Shown here piece after piece: positions 1 through 8,807 of a stretch of DNA of 64,000 bases. The position numbers and the translations under genes are program-made. The first letter of the stretch is position 1; the number at the start of each line of letters is the position of its first letter. The notes below the pieces were generated by a model that saw only the letters and a program-made list of their open reading frames with translations, made no database searches and was not told where the DNA came from. This stretch comes from an uncultured Eubacteriales bacterium (GTDB taxonomy: Bacteria > Bacillota > Clostridia > Oscillospirales > Acutalibacteraceae), in assembly GCA_934667845.1 (NCBI GenBank), contig CAKUMQ010000007.1, positions 1-64,000 of the forward strand, given 5' to 3'.

Positions 1-62
1 TCTTGCTTTTACGTTGTTTAATTTTCAAGGTCCCGCTGTCCGTTTTCCGGGACAGCTTCGCT

Positions 63-91
63 AGTATACCACACTTCTACCCCCTTGTCAA
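63..91 (-). promoter_or_regulatory. rRNA-type sigma-A promoter facing out of the window
   Basis: Read on the minus strand there is a perfect -35 TTGACA (86-91), a 17-bp spacer and a -10 TATACT (63-68). Downstream (1-50) the transcript contains ACCTTGAAAATTAAACAA, which resembles pre-16S leaders of Firmicutes. I infer that an rRNA operon begins just left of base 1. The rest of 92-214 is AT-rich and shows no gene. Confidence 0.6.
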
Positions 92-214
92 CACCTTTTT
101 CCAAACTTTTTTCTCTTTTTTATTTTATCCCTTTCTCTTTCTATTCTTTGATTATATACGTTTGTCGGAAACCGGAATGCCGCCGTTTTATTTTCCGTTT
201 TCACCCGCCGGATA

Positions 215-243
215 TTGGCATTTGCGGCGGTCTGTGATATACT
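215..243 (+). promoter_or_regulatory. sigma-A promoter of the DUF1275 gene
   Basis: -35 TTGGCA (215-220), 17-bp spacer, -10 TATACT (238-243). It lies 65 bases before the GTG start at 309 and sets the gene up as a monocistronic unit. Confidence 0.75.
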
Positions 244-308
244 GTTTCTGTATTATACCGCTTTTGCCCACGCGTTTACCATGTCACATACGGAAAAGAG
301 GAAACACG

Positions 309-980
309 GTGAAGTCTCTCCGACCGTTTCACGGCCAGATGTCCGACAGATTCCGGACGGCGATCTTTGTCATTCTGTCCGGCGGCTTTCAGGACGCCTA
401 TACCTACACCTGCCGGGGGCATGTATTTGCCAACGCCCAGACCGGCAACATTGTGCTGCTCAGCACGGCTCTGTTTCAACGGGAGTGGGCGGTTGCGCTG
501 AAATACCTGATCCCGGTCACGTCATTCCTGATCGGCACAGCCGCCGCGGAATACGTCCATTCGCGCCTGAAGGGCTGCGAAAAGCTCCACTGGCGGCAGA
601 TCATTCTGCTCTGTGAGATCATTCTGCTGTTTATCGTCGGCTTTTTGCCGCCCGCCGTCGAATCGCTTGCCAACATATTGGTATCCTTTGTCTGCGCCAT
701 GCAGATGCAGACCTTCTATAAGGTGCGCGGCCACGTCTACGCCAGCACCATGTGCATCGGGAATATGCGGTCGGGAACTGCGGCGCTGTGCGCCTATTTC
801 CGCGTGCGGGACAAAAATATCCTGAAAAAAGCGCTGATCTATTTCGGCGTGCTTTTGGTGTTCAGTATCGGCGCGGGACTGGGCAGCGTTCTGACGATTG
901 CTCTGGGGTATAAGGCCATCTGGCTTTGCTGCCTTTTGCTGACCGCCAGCTTTGCCATGATGTTTATACCCGAAAAATAA
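309..980 (+). CDS. DUF1275 (YoaK-type) integral membrane protein
   Basis: A 223-residue membrane protein with about six hydrophobic segments. The N-terminal signature GGFQDAYTY followed by NAQTGNIVLL is typical of the DUF1275/YoaK family, whose transport or sensing role is unknown. I start it at GTG 309, which has AGAGGA six bases upstream and lies just downstream of a clear sigma-A promoter. A longer open frame begins at base 3 but overlaps that promoter and encodes no plausible N-terminus. ATG 339 is an alternative start. The gene stands alone, followed by two hairpins. Confidence 0.85.
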   Translation: MKSLRPFHGQMSDRFRTAIFVILSGGFQDAYTYTCRGHVFANAQTGNIVLLSTALFQREWAVALKYLIPVTSFLIGTAAAEYVHSRLKGCEKLHWRQIILLCEIILLFIVGFLPPAVESLANILVSFVCAMQMQTFYKVRGHVYASTMCIGNMRSGTAALCAYFRVRDKNILKKALIYFGVLLVFSIGAGLGSVLTIALGYKAIWLCCLLLTASFAMMFIPEK

Positions 981-981
981 A

Positions 982-1056
982 ACCGGAGCGATCCCCGCTC
1001 CGGTAAAAAAGCCCGTATACAGACAGTCTCTGCCGTCCGTATACGGGCTTTGCTTT
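982..1056. terminator. two tandem hairpins, bidirectional terminator
   Basis: Hairpin 1 pairs ACCGGAGCG (982-990) with CGCTCCGGT (996-1004). Hairpin 2 pairs AAGCCCGTATAC (1009-1020) with GTATACGGGCTT (1039-1050), flanked by A-runs on the left and T-runs on the right. It serves both the DUF1275 gene and the convergent P-type ATPase gene. Confidence 0.8.
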
Positions 1057-1082
1057 TGCGGGGGTGTCCCCGCGGTATTTTA

Positions 1083-3179
1083 TCAGTCCTGCGTCTCTTC
1101 TCCGCATCCGAGCAGATCGGTCATATTTTTCAGCCCGATCCCCAGTGTCGCGGTATTGTGCAGCAGCGCCGACGTGGTGGGCGGCAATATGCCCGCGACC
1201 CCGAGCAGGATCAGCGACAGGTTGAAGCCCACGATAAACCGGTAGCTGCCGTGGATGCGCCGCATCAGCGCCTCGCCGAGCTGCCGCAGCGTCACCAGCG
1301 CGAACAGATCCTCCGACGCGACCGTGATATCGGCAATTTCCCGGGCAATGGCGGCGCCGGTGGAAATGGCGATGCCCGCATCCGCCTCGGAGAGGGCGGG
1401 AGAGTCGTTGACGCCGTCGCCCACCATGATGACGGTGTGTCCCTCAGCTTTCGCCCGGCGGATGAACGCCGCCTTATCCTCGGGCAGCACCTCGGCATAC
1501 ACCGCATCCACCCCCACCTCGCGGGCGACGGATTCCGCCGTGCGGCGGTTGTCGCCGGTCATCATCACCACGCGGGCAATGCCGCTGCGATGCAGGGCAT
1601 CGACGGCGGTGCACGCCTCGCGGCGCAGGGGATCGTGGATGCAGATCACTGCCGCCAGCTCGCCGTCAATGCAGAGATACAGGTGGGAATACTGCGCCGG
1701 CAGGGCGGCAAATTTCTCCTGCTCGCCGTCCGGCACGCGGCAGCCCTCGTCCTCAAAGACGAAGTGCGCGCTGCCGATGAGCACCCGCTCCTGCTCGACC
1801 ATGCTGGAGATGCCGTGGGCGACGACATACTGCACCTGAGAATGGTATTCCTCATGCGACAGCCCCCGCCGTCTGGCCTCCTCCACCACGGCGTTGGCCA
1901 TGGAATGGGGATAGTGCTCCTCAAGGCAGGCCGCCAGCCGCAGCATATCGGTCTCCCCGTGTCCGCCGAACGTCACGATCTGCGCCACGGTAGGCGTGGC
2001 ATGGGTCAGCGTGCCGGTCTTATCAAACACGATAGTGTCCGCCTTGGCGACAGCCTCCAGGAAGCGGCCGCCCTTGACGGAGATATGATAGCCGGTGCTC
2101 TCCCGCATGGCGGACAGCACCGCAATGGGGATGGCGAGTTTCAGCGCACAGGAGAAATCCACCATCAGCACCGAGAGCATTTTGGTGACGTTGCGGGTCA
2201 GCAGATAGGTCAGCACCGTGCCGCCGAGGGTATAGGGCACCAGCCTGTCCGCCATGCGGGCGGCTTTGTCCTCCGCCGTGGATTTCAGCTTTTCCGATTC
2301 CTCGATCATGTGCACCACGCGGTCATAGCGTCCGCTGCCGGACACCTTGTCCACGCAGATCACGCATTCGCCCTCTTCCGCGACGGTTCCGGCGTAGACG
2401 GGACTGCCGGGACGCTTGACCACCGGCAGGGATTCCCCGGTCAGCGACGCCTGATTCACCATCGCCTCGCCCTCGACCACGGTGCCGTCCAGCGGGATCA
2501 TCCCGCCGGTGCGGACAACAACGCAGTCGCCGGGCTGCACATCCGTAACCCTGGTCAGCACCTCGGTGTCATTGACCCGGAGCCAGACGCTGTCCACGCC
2601 GAGGCTCATCGCCGACGCGAGATCCGCCACGGACTTCTTGTGCGTCCACTCCTCCAGAATCTCGCCCAGCCGCAGCATAAACATGACTGAGCCGGCGGTG
2701 GAGAAGTCGCCGCGCAGGATGGACACCGTGACGGCGGTGGCATCGAGCACCGCCACCGAGAGCCTGCGCTCCTTCAGCGCGCGCAGCCCCTCGCGGATGT
2801 ATTTCAGCGAGCGGAACACCGAAAGTGCCGCCGAAAGCGGCGCGGGAAGAAACAGCTTACACAGGCAGCGCCGGAGCACGGTCGTCGCCAGCTTGTCCTC
2901 GAATTCGCGGTTGAGCGCCCGCGGGGTATGCTCCGGAACCGAAACCGACCGCTCCGCCCCGGCAAACGAAAACCCCGCCAGCAGGCGGATCACGTTTTCA
3001 CGCGCCGTATCATACAAAACCACGGCGTCCCGCGTCCGGTCATAGACCTTGACCTCGCGCACACCGTCCGCCGCCCGCAGATAATACTCGAGCACATCCG
3101 CCTGTTCAAGCGTCATGGGGCCGCAGCACAGATGCACGCGCAGCCGCCCCGGAATGTCATGTAGGATCGTGCATCTCAT
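1083..3179 (-). CDS. P1B-like heavy-metal P-type ATPase lacking the CPC motif
   Basis: A 698-residue cation-translocating P-type ATPase. The N-terminal ~90 residues look like an HMA2-type domain (HDIPGRLRVHL). The actuator motif TGES lies near residue 247, the phosphorylation motif DKTGTLT near 384, followed by TGDN and GDGVNDSPAL of the P domain. In the membrane helix where transition-metal pumps carry CPC or a variant, the sequence reads SCALKLAIP (about 342-350), so only one cysteine remains. The translocated ion cannot be deduced. It starts three bases after a DUF6110 gene, forming a two-gene unit. This subtype with a small DUF6110 partner recurs in Clostridia (family knowledge). Confidence 0.9.
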   Translation of the reverse strand: MRCTILHDIPGRLRVHLCCGPMTLEQADVLEYYLRAADGVREVKVYDRTRDAVVLYDTARENVIRLLAGFSFAGAERSVSVPEHTPRALNREFEDKLATTVLRRCLCKLFLPAPLSAALSVFRSLKYIREGLRALKERRLSVAVLDATAVTVSILRGDFSTAGSVMFMLRLGEILEEWTHKKSVADLASAMSLGVDSVWLRVNDTEVLTRVTDVQPGDCVVVRTGGMIPLDGTVVEGEAMVNQASLTGESLPVVKRPGSPVYAGTVAEEGECVICVDKVSGSGRYDRVVHMIEESEKLKSTAEDKAARMADRLVPYTLGGTVLTYLLTRNVTKMLSVLMVDFSCALKLAIPIAVLSAMRESTGYHISVKGGRFLEAVAKADTIVFDKTGTLTHATPTVAQIVTFGGHGETDMLRLAACLEEHYPHSMANAVVEEARRRGLSHEEYHSQVQYVVAHGISSMVEQERVLIGSAHFVFEDEGCRVPDGEQEKFAALPAQYSHLYLCIDGELAAVICIHDPLRREACTAVDALHRSGIARVVMMTGDNRRTAESVAREVGVDAVYAEVLPEDKAAFIRRAKAEGHTVIMVGDGVNDSPALSEADAGIAISTGAAIAREIADITVASEDLFALVTLRQLGEALMRRIHGSYRFIVGFNLSLILLGVAGILPPTTSALLHNTATLGIGLKNMTDLLGCGEETQD

Positions 3180-3182
3180 GGA

Positions 3183-3473
3183 TCACTCCGCCTTGCTTTC
3201 CTCCGCCGGGACAGCCTCCTCGGACGTATCCTCCACAACGGCGGCGGCTTCCTCCGCTGCGCGCTGTTCATTGATCGCCTTCGCCTCGGCATAGATGTCG
3301 TCGGCTCCCTCGCGGACAGCCGTGACCGTCTCCATCACCTTATCCTTGGCGCGCAGCGCCGCGGCGGTGGTATGGGCATAGAGCTTGCGCGCGTCCTTGC
3401 CGGCAAGAATTTTGATGCCTGCTGTGCCGAACAGCACACCTGCCGCAAACAAACCGAAGCCTAACGTTTTCAT
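3183..3473 (-). CDS. DUF6110-family small membrane-anchored protein
   Basis: A 96-residue protein with one N-terminal hydrophobic segment (FGLFAAGVLFGTAGIKIL), a Lys/Ala-rich helix and an acidic Glu-rich tail. The GTAGIKILAGKDARKLYAH stretch matches my recollection of DUF6110 proteins, found beside CPC-less P-type ATPases. The start ATG 3471-3473 has GGAGG nine bases upstream. Its stop is three bases from the ATPase start, so the two are probably translated together, and a role as accessory subunit is an inference. No strong promoter is visible in 3474-3574. A weak CTGACA-like box exists, and read-through from the large operon upstream is possible. Confidence 0.75.
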   Translation of the reverse strand: MKTLGFGLFAAGVLFGTAGIKILAGKDARKLYAHTTAAALRAKDKVMETVTAVREGADDIYAEAKAINEQRAAEEAAAVVEDTSEEAVPAEESKAE

Positions 3474-3574
3474 CCTGATCGACCTCCAGAAAAATGTTTA
3501 GATTAAACCGACCGCCTGTCAGACAGGAACAGCCGGAATGATCCCACGGGGAATCGCCCGGGCGCAAACGGCGG

Positions 3575-4210
3575 TCACCGGGTCTTCTTCTTATACCCGC
3601 AGTCGCAGTAGGGACCGCCGGACGCGAGCGTATACTCCCGCACAAAGTCCGTCGCGCCGCCCGCCTCGCTCATGGTATAGTCCAGATGGCAGAGCGCCGG
3701 CGTCAGGTCATACAGCCCGAGCCTCTGCATCAGCACGCAGATGCCGCACCGCGTAAACCGCCCCTCATAGCCGCTGCCGTCGGGATAGGCATAAAACTCC
3801 ATATTCCACGAATAGGGGTTGCGGTCGGCAGCTTTCAGCGCCGCCGTCTTTTTCATCCCGGCGATGTCCTTTTCGGTAAATTTCGACCGTCCGCTCTTGC
3901 GGCAGAACCACTTCATCGGCTTTGTCATCATGGCATCGGCGTAATATTTCGTCAGCCGCTCCACATCGGGGCGCTGCGGCATGGCGAGAATAAATGCGCC
4001 GAGCATCGCGCAGTTGACAATATTCATCCGGAAGCGGTCGGCCTTTTCAAACTCCGGCAGCGAGGCGATCATGTCATTATAGCGCGGTTTCGCGGTTTTT
4101 GCAATTCTTTTCGCCGTTTTTCTGTCATAGCCGAACACAGCGGTCAGCTGTTTTGTAAATGAGCCGGAAAACAGCGTCCACATGCCAAACGGCATTCCGG
4201 CATAGGTCAT
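3575..4210 (-). CDS. L-2-amino-thiazoline-4-carboxylate (ATC) hydrolase family protein, second copy
   Basis: A 211-residue protein of the ATC-hydrolase-like family. Characterised Pseudomonas members open the thiazoline ring of ATC on the way to L-cysteine, but most relatives are unstudied. The C-terminal half holds the family pattern: ALCHLDY, then a Cys-rich end (YCDCGY). The start ATG 4210 overlaps the stop of the preceding methyltransferase gene as ATGA, which fixes the start against a 55-residue longer frame. Last gene of a ten-gene operon that also carries a homologue at 7313-8014. No signal peptide, so cytoplasmic. Substrate unknown. Confidence 0.8.
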   Translation of the reverse strand: MTYAGMPFGMWTLFSGSFTKQLTAVFGYDRKTAKRIAKTAKPRYNDMIASLPEFEKADRFRMNIVNCAMLGAFILAMPQRPDVERLTKYYADAMMTKPMKWFCRKSGRSKFTEKDIAGMKKTAALKAADRNPYSWNMEFYAYPDGSGYEGRFTRCGICVLMQRLGLYDLTPALCHLDYTMSEAGGATDFVREYTLASGGPYCDCGYKKKTR

Positions 4211-5058
4211 TTGGTGTCCCCCCGTTTCGCAAATTCCAGCTTCACGATCTGCATGTTCATCCGGTTGTCGCCGACCCGCGCCAGAAAGCGGAAAAATCCG
4301 CCGACGGACGGATCCCTCAGGTCGTTGTAGCCGAGCATATAGCCGCGGTGGGAAACGGTCAGGCGGCTGTCCCACGCGGACAGCTCGCGCTTGGCATCCG
4401 CCACCGCAAAATAGGCGCCGACATCCTTGATCTCGGCATCCTTGAGCCAGGTTTTCAGCATCAATTTGACCGCCCTGCGGTTTGCCGCGTCAAAGACGAG
4501 CACGCCGCCCGGAAACGCCCCCGCCATGCGCTGCACAAGCGTGCGCACCTGTTCGGTCAGGAAATAATAGAACACCCCCGCCGCAAAGAACACGGCACCG
4601 TCCGACGCGTCGATCCGGTCAAACCACGCGGTGTCGTTTAAGTCGCACGGAATGTTCTCCTCCCGCTCACCGGCGGGCAGCAGGGCATTCCTCACCGCGA
4701 TGACATCGGGCATATCCAGATTGTAGAGCCTGCAGCTGCCGTTGTCGCAGGCGCGCCCCGTATTGTCCAGCCCGCAGCCGAGGTTGACGACCGCCGCCTT
4801 CGGGTGCGTGCGCAGATAGCTGCGCACCTCAAAGGCGAGGTCATTCTGCCGCATGGCGGCCTCCAGAAAGCCGAAGCGCTGCATCAGGCTCCCCGCCTTC
4901 TTCTCCAGCACGGAAAAGTCGTAGTCGACCTCCTCCGTCAGCCGCAGCGCCGTCTCGTCGCGGTAGAGACGCGGATACAGCAGCGAGCACATTTTCCGCC
5001 CATACAGCGGGATGAGCAGTGTCTCCTGCACGGTGTTTTTCTCGATCGTATACTTCAC
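4207..5058 (-). CDS. class I SAM-dependent methyltransferase, leucine carboxyl methyltransferase-like
   Basis: 283 residues. The SAM-binding motif I reads VVNLGCGLDNTG near residue 90, and motif II-like LYNLDMPDVI follows, a layout typical of the LCM/PPM1 superfamily, which includes small-molecule O-methyltransferases and polyketide-type carboxyl methyltransferases. FFAAGVFYYF and GGVLVFDAAN are the following Rossmann strands. The gene overlaps both neighbours by the tetranucleotide ATGA, so translation is coupled. A second, unrelated methyltransferase is the first gene of the operon (10516-11124). Acceptor molecule unknown. Confidence 0.8.
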   Translation of the reverse strand: MKYTIEKNTVQETLLIPLYGRKMCSLLYPRLYRDETALRLTEEVDYDFSVLEKKAGSLMQRFGFLEAAMRQNDLAFEVRSYLRTHPKAAVVNLGCGLDNTGRACDNGSCRLYNLDMPDVIAVRNALLPAGEREENIPCDLNDTAWFDRIDASDGAVFFAAGVFYYFLTEQVRTLVQRMAGAFPGGVLVFDAANRRAVKLMLKTWLKDAEIKDVGAYFAVADAKRELSAWDSRLTVSHRGYMLGYNDLRDPSVGGFFRFLARVGDNRMNMQIVKLEFAKRGDTK

Positions 5059-5840
5059 ACGCTTTCCTCACTTTCCACAAACGGCAGCGACGGCATGGCG
5101 CCGTTCTCCGCAATATACGCCAGCATATCCGCAAAGCCCTGCGGGTCGCGGATCTGGTACTGCATATGGTTATGCCCCGCGAACACCGGATAGCAGCCGT
5201 GTGGGTAGGCGCGTTTGACGGCGTCCCGGTATTTGATGTGCTCCTCCGCGCTGCCGAACGCAAAATACGTCTGCCTCTGCAACGCCTCCGGCAGCGGCGG
5301 AAACGGCTTATCCTCCAGGCTGTCCGCCATCTGGCGGCGCAGATCGCCGTAGGTCAGCGCCCTGCCTGCGGCGATGAAATAGGGCTTGATCGCATCGTCG
5401 TCGCACCACAATATCTTTTTCAGCGTCCCGCCCTTTGACCAGTACAGACTCTTGATCGCCAGATACAGAAACGGCGTCATCAGGCGGCGGGTCGGCGCGC
5501 CGATCTGCGCAAACTGCCCGCCGTCAAAGAACACATGGGCAACCGGCAGCTTTGTCTGCGTCAGAAACGCGAGCGCCAGATCCGCGCCGATGGAGGAGGC
5601 GACGACCAGCGCCAGACTTGTCACGCCCTGCTGCCGCAGAAATTTCTCCGTCTGCCGCACCTCGTCCGCCTTGCCGACATATTTCTGCCCGGCACAGTAG
5701 ACCGTGGAGGTCGGCAGGATGCAGAAATACCGCTCCCGCAGACACCGCGCCACCGGCTCGCTGCTCTCCCCCGTCACGCCCATGGCGTGGAAAAACAACA
5801 CGGCGGGGGCCTGTTTATCCCCCCATGTGGCAAACCGCAT
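5055..5840 (-). CDS. alpha/beta hydrolase with atypical nucleophile elbow
   Basis: 261 residues with an alpha/beta-hydrolase fold: oxyanion-side strand AVLFFHAMGVTG near residue 15, nucleophile-elbow region VVASSIGADLAL near 95, and a C-terminal His in AGHNHMQY. The elbow is A-S-S-I-G rather than G-x-S-x-G, so the catalytic serine is probably the second Ser, but catalysis is less certain than in the two other hydrolases of this operon. Overlaps the downstream methyltransferase start by four bases. An 18-base gap separates it from the membrane-protein gene upstream. Confidence 0.75.
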   Translation of the reverse strand: MRFATWGDKQAPAVLFFHAMGVTGESSEPVARCLRERYFCILPTSTVYCAGQKYVGKADEVRQTEKFLRQQGVTSLALVVASSIGADLALAFLTQTKLPVAHVFFDGGQFAQIGAPTRRLMTPFLYLAIKSLYWSKGGTLKKILWCDDDAIKPYFIAAGRALTYGDLRRQMADSLEDKPFPPLPEALQRQTYFAFGSAEEHIKYRDAVKRAYPHGCYPVFAGHNHMQYQIRDPQGFADMLAYIAENGAMPSLPFVESEESV

Positions 5841-5858
5841 AATCGCTCACCTCCGGAT

Positions 5859-6359
5859 TCAGCGAATAAAGATCAGCATAACCGCCGACAGTGCCGCCGC
5901 AATGACCGCGGTGCCTAAAGTGCCGAACAGCCACTTGCGGCACTTGTCCTTTGCGGTGATATACGGCTTTAGATCCTCCGTGCCGGGGATCGCCCACGCC
6001 CTGGTGTGACCGACCCACAGCTCGTCGATCAAAAACCGGTCGATCAGGTTCATCACCGCAAGGATGACCAGCATCTGCCAAAAGCCCGCCCAAAACCCCT
6101 TTGCGCCGTTGATCGCATAGACGCAGACCAGCACATAGGCGATATAGACGGGCAGCCCGCACACCTTAAAGCGCAGCGAGGTCTTCCGGATCCTCTCCGG
6201 CGTCGTCAGCCCGAGGCTGACGCACCGCGCCTGCACTGCGAGACTGTACAGATGCACCATGCCGACGGCGCCCCTGCGGATGCCGAAGGCGCAGACGAGC
6301 ATGAGCCAGGCGCCCAGCCCGATCCCCTCGAGGATCGTTTTTATGATCAGCTCCGTCAT
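5859..6359 (-). CDS. small integral membrane protein of the hydrolase operon
   Basis: 166 residues with four likely membrane spans (LGAWLMLVCAFGI, VYIAYVLVCVYAI, FWQMLVILAVMNLI, and a C-terminal AVIAAALSAVMLIFI). A conserved-looking polar motif IDRFLIDELWVGHTRAW lies between spans three and four and may be a small-molecule site. I recognise no named family with certainty. It overlaps the ketopantoate-reductase-like gene by ATGA (6356-6359), which ties it to the operon. As the only membrane protein there, it may anchor or export the operon's metabolite (inference). Confidence 0.7.
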   Translation of the reverse strand: MTELIIKTILEGIGLGAWLMLVCAFGIRRGAVGMVHLYSLAVQARCVSLGLTTPERIRKTSLRFKVCGLPVYIAYVLVCVYAINGAKGFWAGFWQMLVILAVMNLIDRFLIDELWVGHTRAWAIPGTEDLKPYITAKDKCRKWLFGTLGTAVIAAALSAVMLIFIR

Positions 6360-7282
6360 ACCAGATACCGCCCCGCTTCCGCTTCAAGCTCTTTCCACAC
6401 CGGATAATCCGCGCCGTTTTGGTCAAAAAAGTCCTTGAGGTCGCGGTCGAGCGCGCTCATCTCATCGACCGCGTTCATGGCGTGGTCGGAGGCGCAGATC
6501 TTGCCGAGGACGGTCGCGCACATGAGCTTGAAAAAGCGCAGGCAGGTCTTGCGGTATGCCGCGCCCTCAAATTCCGCGTCCTCCCTCGGCAGAATGTCGT
6601 GACCGGCGCTTTTGATAGCGCGGTAGCCCTCGATATTGGCGTCGATCATCCGATTCAGATACGCCGTATTGCCCCGCAGCTTTTTCAGATCGCCGTCGGT
6701 TTTGTAGCAGGCAAACGCCGCCGGCAGCACAAACGCCGCATGGCAGAGGAGATAGTCCTCCATGTTCGGCTCATAGACGACCTTGTATTTTGTGCCGTCG
6801 AATATCCGCCCGATCAGCGCCTCATTGGACGGCGCGCCGCGCAGCTGTCCGATCGTGATCTTTTTCAGATCGATCGACGCCACCCGGTCACGCTCCCGGT
6901 GTCCCGCCGAGGAGGCAAAGGCAAACATCACGTTTTTCCCCGGCAGCGCCTCGGCAAGCGCCCTTACCCGCACATTGTTGCCGACAAAGACGATATTCTC
7001 CGTCGGATTCGCCCGCAGCGCATCCATGATCGCGTCGAGCTGCGTATAGCGCAGGACGACAAAGATCACGTCATACCGGTCGTCCGGCGTCAGCGCGGTC
7101 ACGACCGGTATCCGGCTGACCGACACGCGGGGCGAAAACGTATCCTTGATCCGCAGACCGTTTCGGCGGATCTCCTCCGCCCAGTCCCCCCGCGCCAGCA
7201 GCGTCACCTCTTTTCCGGCGCGGAACAGATTCCGCGCGAGATTGCAGCCGAGCACACCGGCGCCGAACACCAGAATTTTCAT
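6356..7282 (-). CDS. ketopantoate reductase (ApbA/PanE) family protein
   Basis: 308 residues. The N-terminal Rossmann motif GAGVLGCNLA (about 7-16) binds NAD(P)H, and the family architecture of a C-terminal helical domain is present. Typical PanE reduces 2-dehydropantoate, but this copy is embedded in an operon of hydrolases and methyltransferases and is divergent in the catalytic region (EYNGKK-like helix not obvious), so it probably reduces another 2-keto substrate. Do not assign pantothenate synthesis from homology alone. Overlaps the membrane-protein gene by four bases. Confidence 0.8.
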   Translation of the reverse strand: MKILVFGAGVLGCNLARNLFRAGKEVTLLARGDWAEEIRRNGLRIKDTFSPRVSVSRIPVVTALTPDDRYDVIFVVLRYTQLDAIMDALRANPTENIVFVGNNVRVRALAEALPGKNVMFAFASSAGHRERDRVASIDLKKITIGQLRGAPSNEALIGRIFDGTKYKVVYEPNMEDYLLCHAAFVLPAAFACYKTDGDLKKLRGNTAYLNRMIDANIEGYRAIKSAGHDILPREDAEFEGAAYRKTCLRFFKLMCATVLGKICASDHAMNAVDEMSALDRDLKDFFDQNGADYPVWKELEAEAGRYLV

Positions 7283-7312
7283 CCTTTTATCCCCTTTCCC
7301 GAAAATAGGCGT

Positions 7313-8014
7313 CTATCTGTTTTTCCGATATCCCGCTTTGTCGCGGTATTCGGGATGCTCCTTAACATACGGGTCACAGTCGCCGCAGATCGTGTAGTCG
7401 CACCGGCAGCCGTCGGCACAGGTCGTCGTGCGGATGAGCCGGGCGCGGATCTGCTCCATCGCCGCATAATCCACGTTGCACAGCGCCGGCATGATCTCCG
7501 AAAGGCCGTACTGCTTCGCAAATTCCGCCGCCGGACACGCCGTGAACTCATAACGGATCGGCTTGTCTTTCTCAAAGCCGGCGACATGCATCTCATAATC
7601 GTGCCGCCGGTCGCAACCCGCCTTCGCCCGCAGAAACGCTTTGTACATCAGCCTGCGCCAAAACGGCTTGTTGCAGTCGACAAATTTCAGCCTGCGGAAG
7701 GACGGCAGGATCAGCTCCTCCTCGATCTCCTCGATTTCCCGGAAGGTGGCGACCGCTTTGCACACGGTGTAGTAGCTCATGATCGCGATGCAGTCATAGG
7801 TGCCGCCCGCGCCGTTGTGAAAATTCTTTTTCCCGCCGAGGTCCGTGCGCCATCCGGCAAGAAAATCGGCATACTGCCGCTGCACCCGCTCCCACACCGC
7901 CTCCCGCTCCGCCGCGGGATAGTGCCGCGTAATCTTCTCCCGTATCTGCTTTTTGCACGCCTTGGAATACAGCACATGGCAGCTGCGGTCAAAGGAAAGC
8001 TCACTGTCCCTCAT
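7313..8014 (-). CDS. ATC hydrolase family protein, first copy
   Basis: 233 residues, a paralogue of the protein at 3575-4210. Shared features are the C-terminal pattern MPALCNVDY followed by Cys-rich CADGCRCDY and CGDCDPYV. The first half is a helical domain with DYEMHVAGF and YEFTACP. The start ATG 8014 is supported by a GGGAGGGGGG ribosome site eight bases upstream and overlaps the alpha/beta hydrolase gene by 14 bases. Longer in-frame starts lie deep inside that gene. Two diverged copies in one operon suggest two successive steps, or a heteromer (inference). Confidence 0.8.
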   Translation of the reverse strand: MRDSELSFDRSCHVLYSKACKKQIREKITRHYPAAEREAVWERVQRQYADFLAGWRTDLGGKKNFHNGAGGTYDCIAIMSYYTVCKAVATFREIEEIEEELILPSFRRLKFVDCNKPFWRRLMYKAFLRAKAGCDRRHDYEMHVAGFEKDKPIRYEFTACPAAEFAKQYGLSEIMPALCNVDYAAMEQIRARLIRTTTCADGCRCDYTICGDCDPYVKEHPEYRDKAGYRKNR

Positions 8015-8807
8015 GCCGTTTGCCCCCCTCCCGTCCGCCGCGGCAGGCGATGCCTTTGACAAGCGCCGCCCACTGCTCCGGGTAACACGCCAGCAACTCT
8101 TCATGCTGCAGGTTCTGCTCATGGATCATGGGATGGGCGAAGTGCCGCAGATAGCGGGCGCGGTATTTTTCGCCCATTTTCAGCGCATAGAAAATGTGGA
8201 TCTCCGTGCCGGGCACGTCGATCTTGTCCGGCAGCGGCGTGATCAGATCGGAATAAAACTGGTTTTTGCAGCTCTGCTTCGTCACATAGGGGCGCGCGCC
8301 GCCGAGCATATTCATAAACGCCTTGCCGTACTCGCCCATCTGCGCCATGCGCTTCTCCGTCTGCTTCTGCAGAAAGCGGTTTTTCAGCTTCCCGTCGCGG
8401 ATCAGCGGATAGATTATCGGCAGCAGCAGCTCGGTCTGCAGCTTCGCGGCGAATTTCGACGACTGGTCGAGATCGGAGCTGCCGAGAATGCAGAAGTCCA
8501 TCCGTATGTTCTGCCGTGCCGCCAAAAGCCCCGCAAACGAACCGCCGAGCGAGCAGCCGTACACCGCGCGGATGTGCCCGCCGCAGTGCGTTTGAATATA
8601 GGCTTCCAGCCTTTCCGTCTCCCCGATCATTGTCGGAAACTCCGTTTGCTCGGTCTCGTCAAAGCCGTCGCAGCTGACGCAGAGCACGCGAAAGTCCGTT
8701 TCGAGCAGCGGGATCACCTGTCCGAAATTGCTCCGCCAGTGGCAGCAGGTGCCGGGCAGCAGCAAAATGACCGGCGCATCCTCAGCGCCGAACGCATACA
8801 CTTTCAT
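8001..8807 (-). CDS. alpha/beta hydrolase
   Basis: 268 residues. Oxyanion strand VILLLPGTCCHW near residue 15, nucleophile elbow VYGCSLGGSFA (G-C-S-L-G) near 85, Asp in a FYAL strand region, and His in RHFAHPMIHEQ. It resembles the hydrolase at 9681-10478, suggesting an ancient tandem duplication. Its ATG overlaps the MBL hydrolase stop by four bases. The Arg/Gly/Lys-rich C-terminus (CRGGREGGKRHEGQ) overlaps the next gene's start and may not be conserved. Confidence 0.8.
   Translation of the reverse strand: MKVYAFGAEDAPVILLLPGTCCHWRSNFGQVIPLLETDFRVLCVSCDGFDETEQTEFPTMIGETERLEAYIQTHCGGHIRAVYGCSLGGSFAGLLAARQNIRMDFCILGSSDLDQSSKFAAKLQTELLLPIIYPLIRDGKLKNRFLQKQTEKRMAQMGEYGKAFMNMLGGARPYVTKQSCKNQFYSDLITPLPDKIDVPGTEIHIFYALKMGEKYRARYLRHFAHPMIHEQNLQHEELLACYPEQWAALVKGIACRGGREGGKRHEGQ

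Noticed and set aside
3..308. N-terminal extension of the DUF1275 protein from base 3
   Set aside because: It crosses two promoters, one on each strand, and encodes Phe/Leu-rich nonsense unlike the family.
6356..7282. Calling the ketopantoate-reductase-like gene panE
   Set aside because: No pantothenate genes nearby and the catalytic helix is not convincingly conserved. The operon context points elsewhere.
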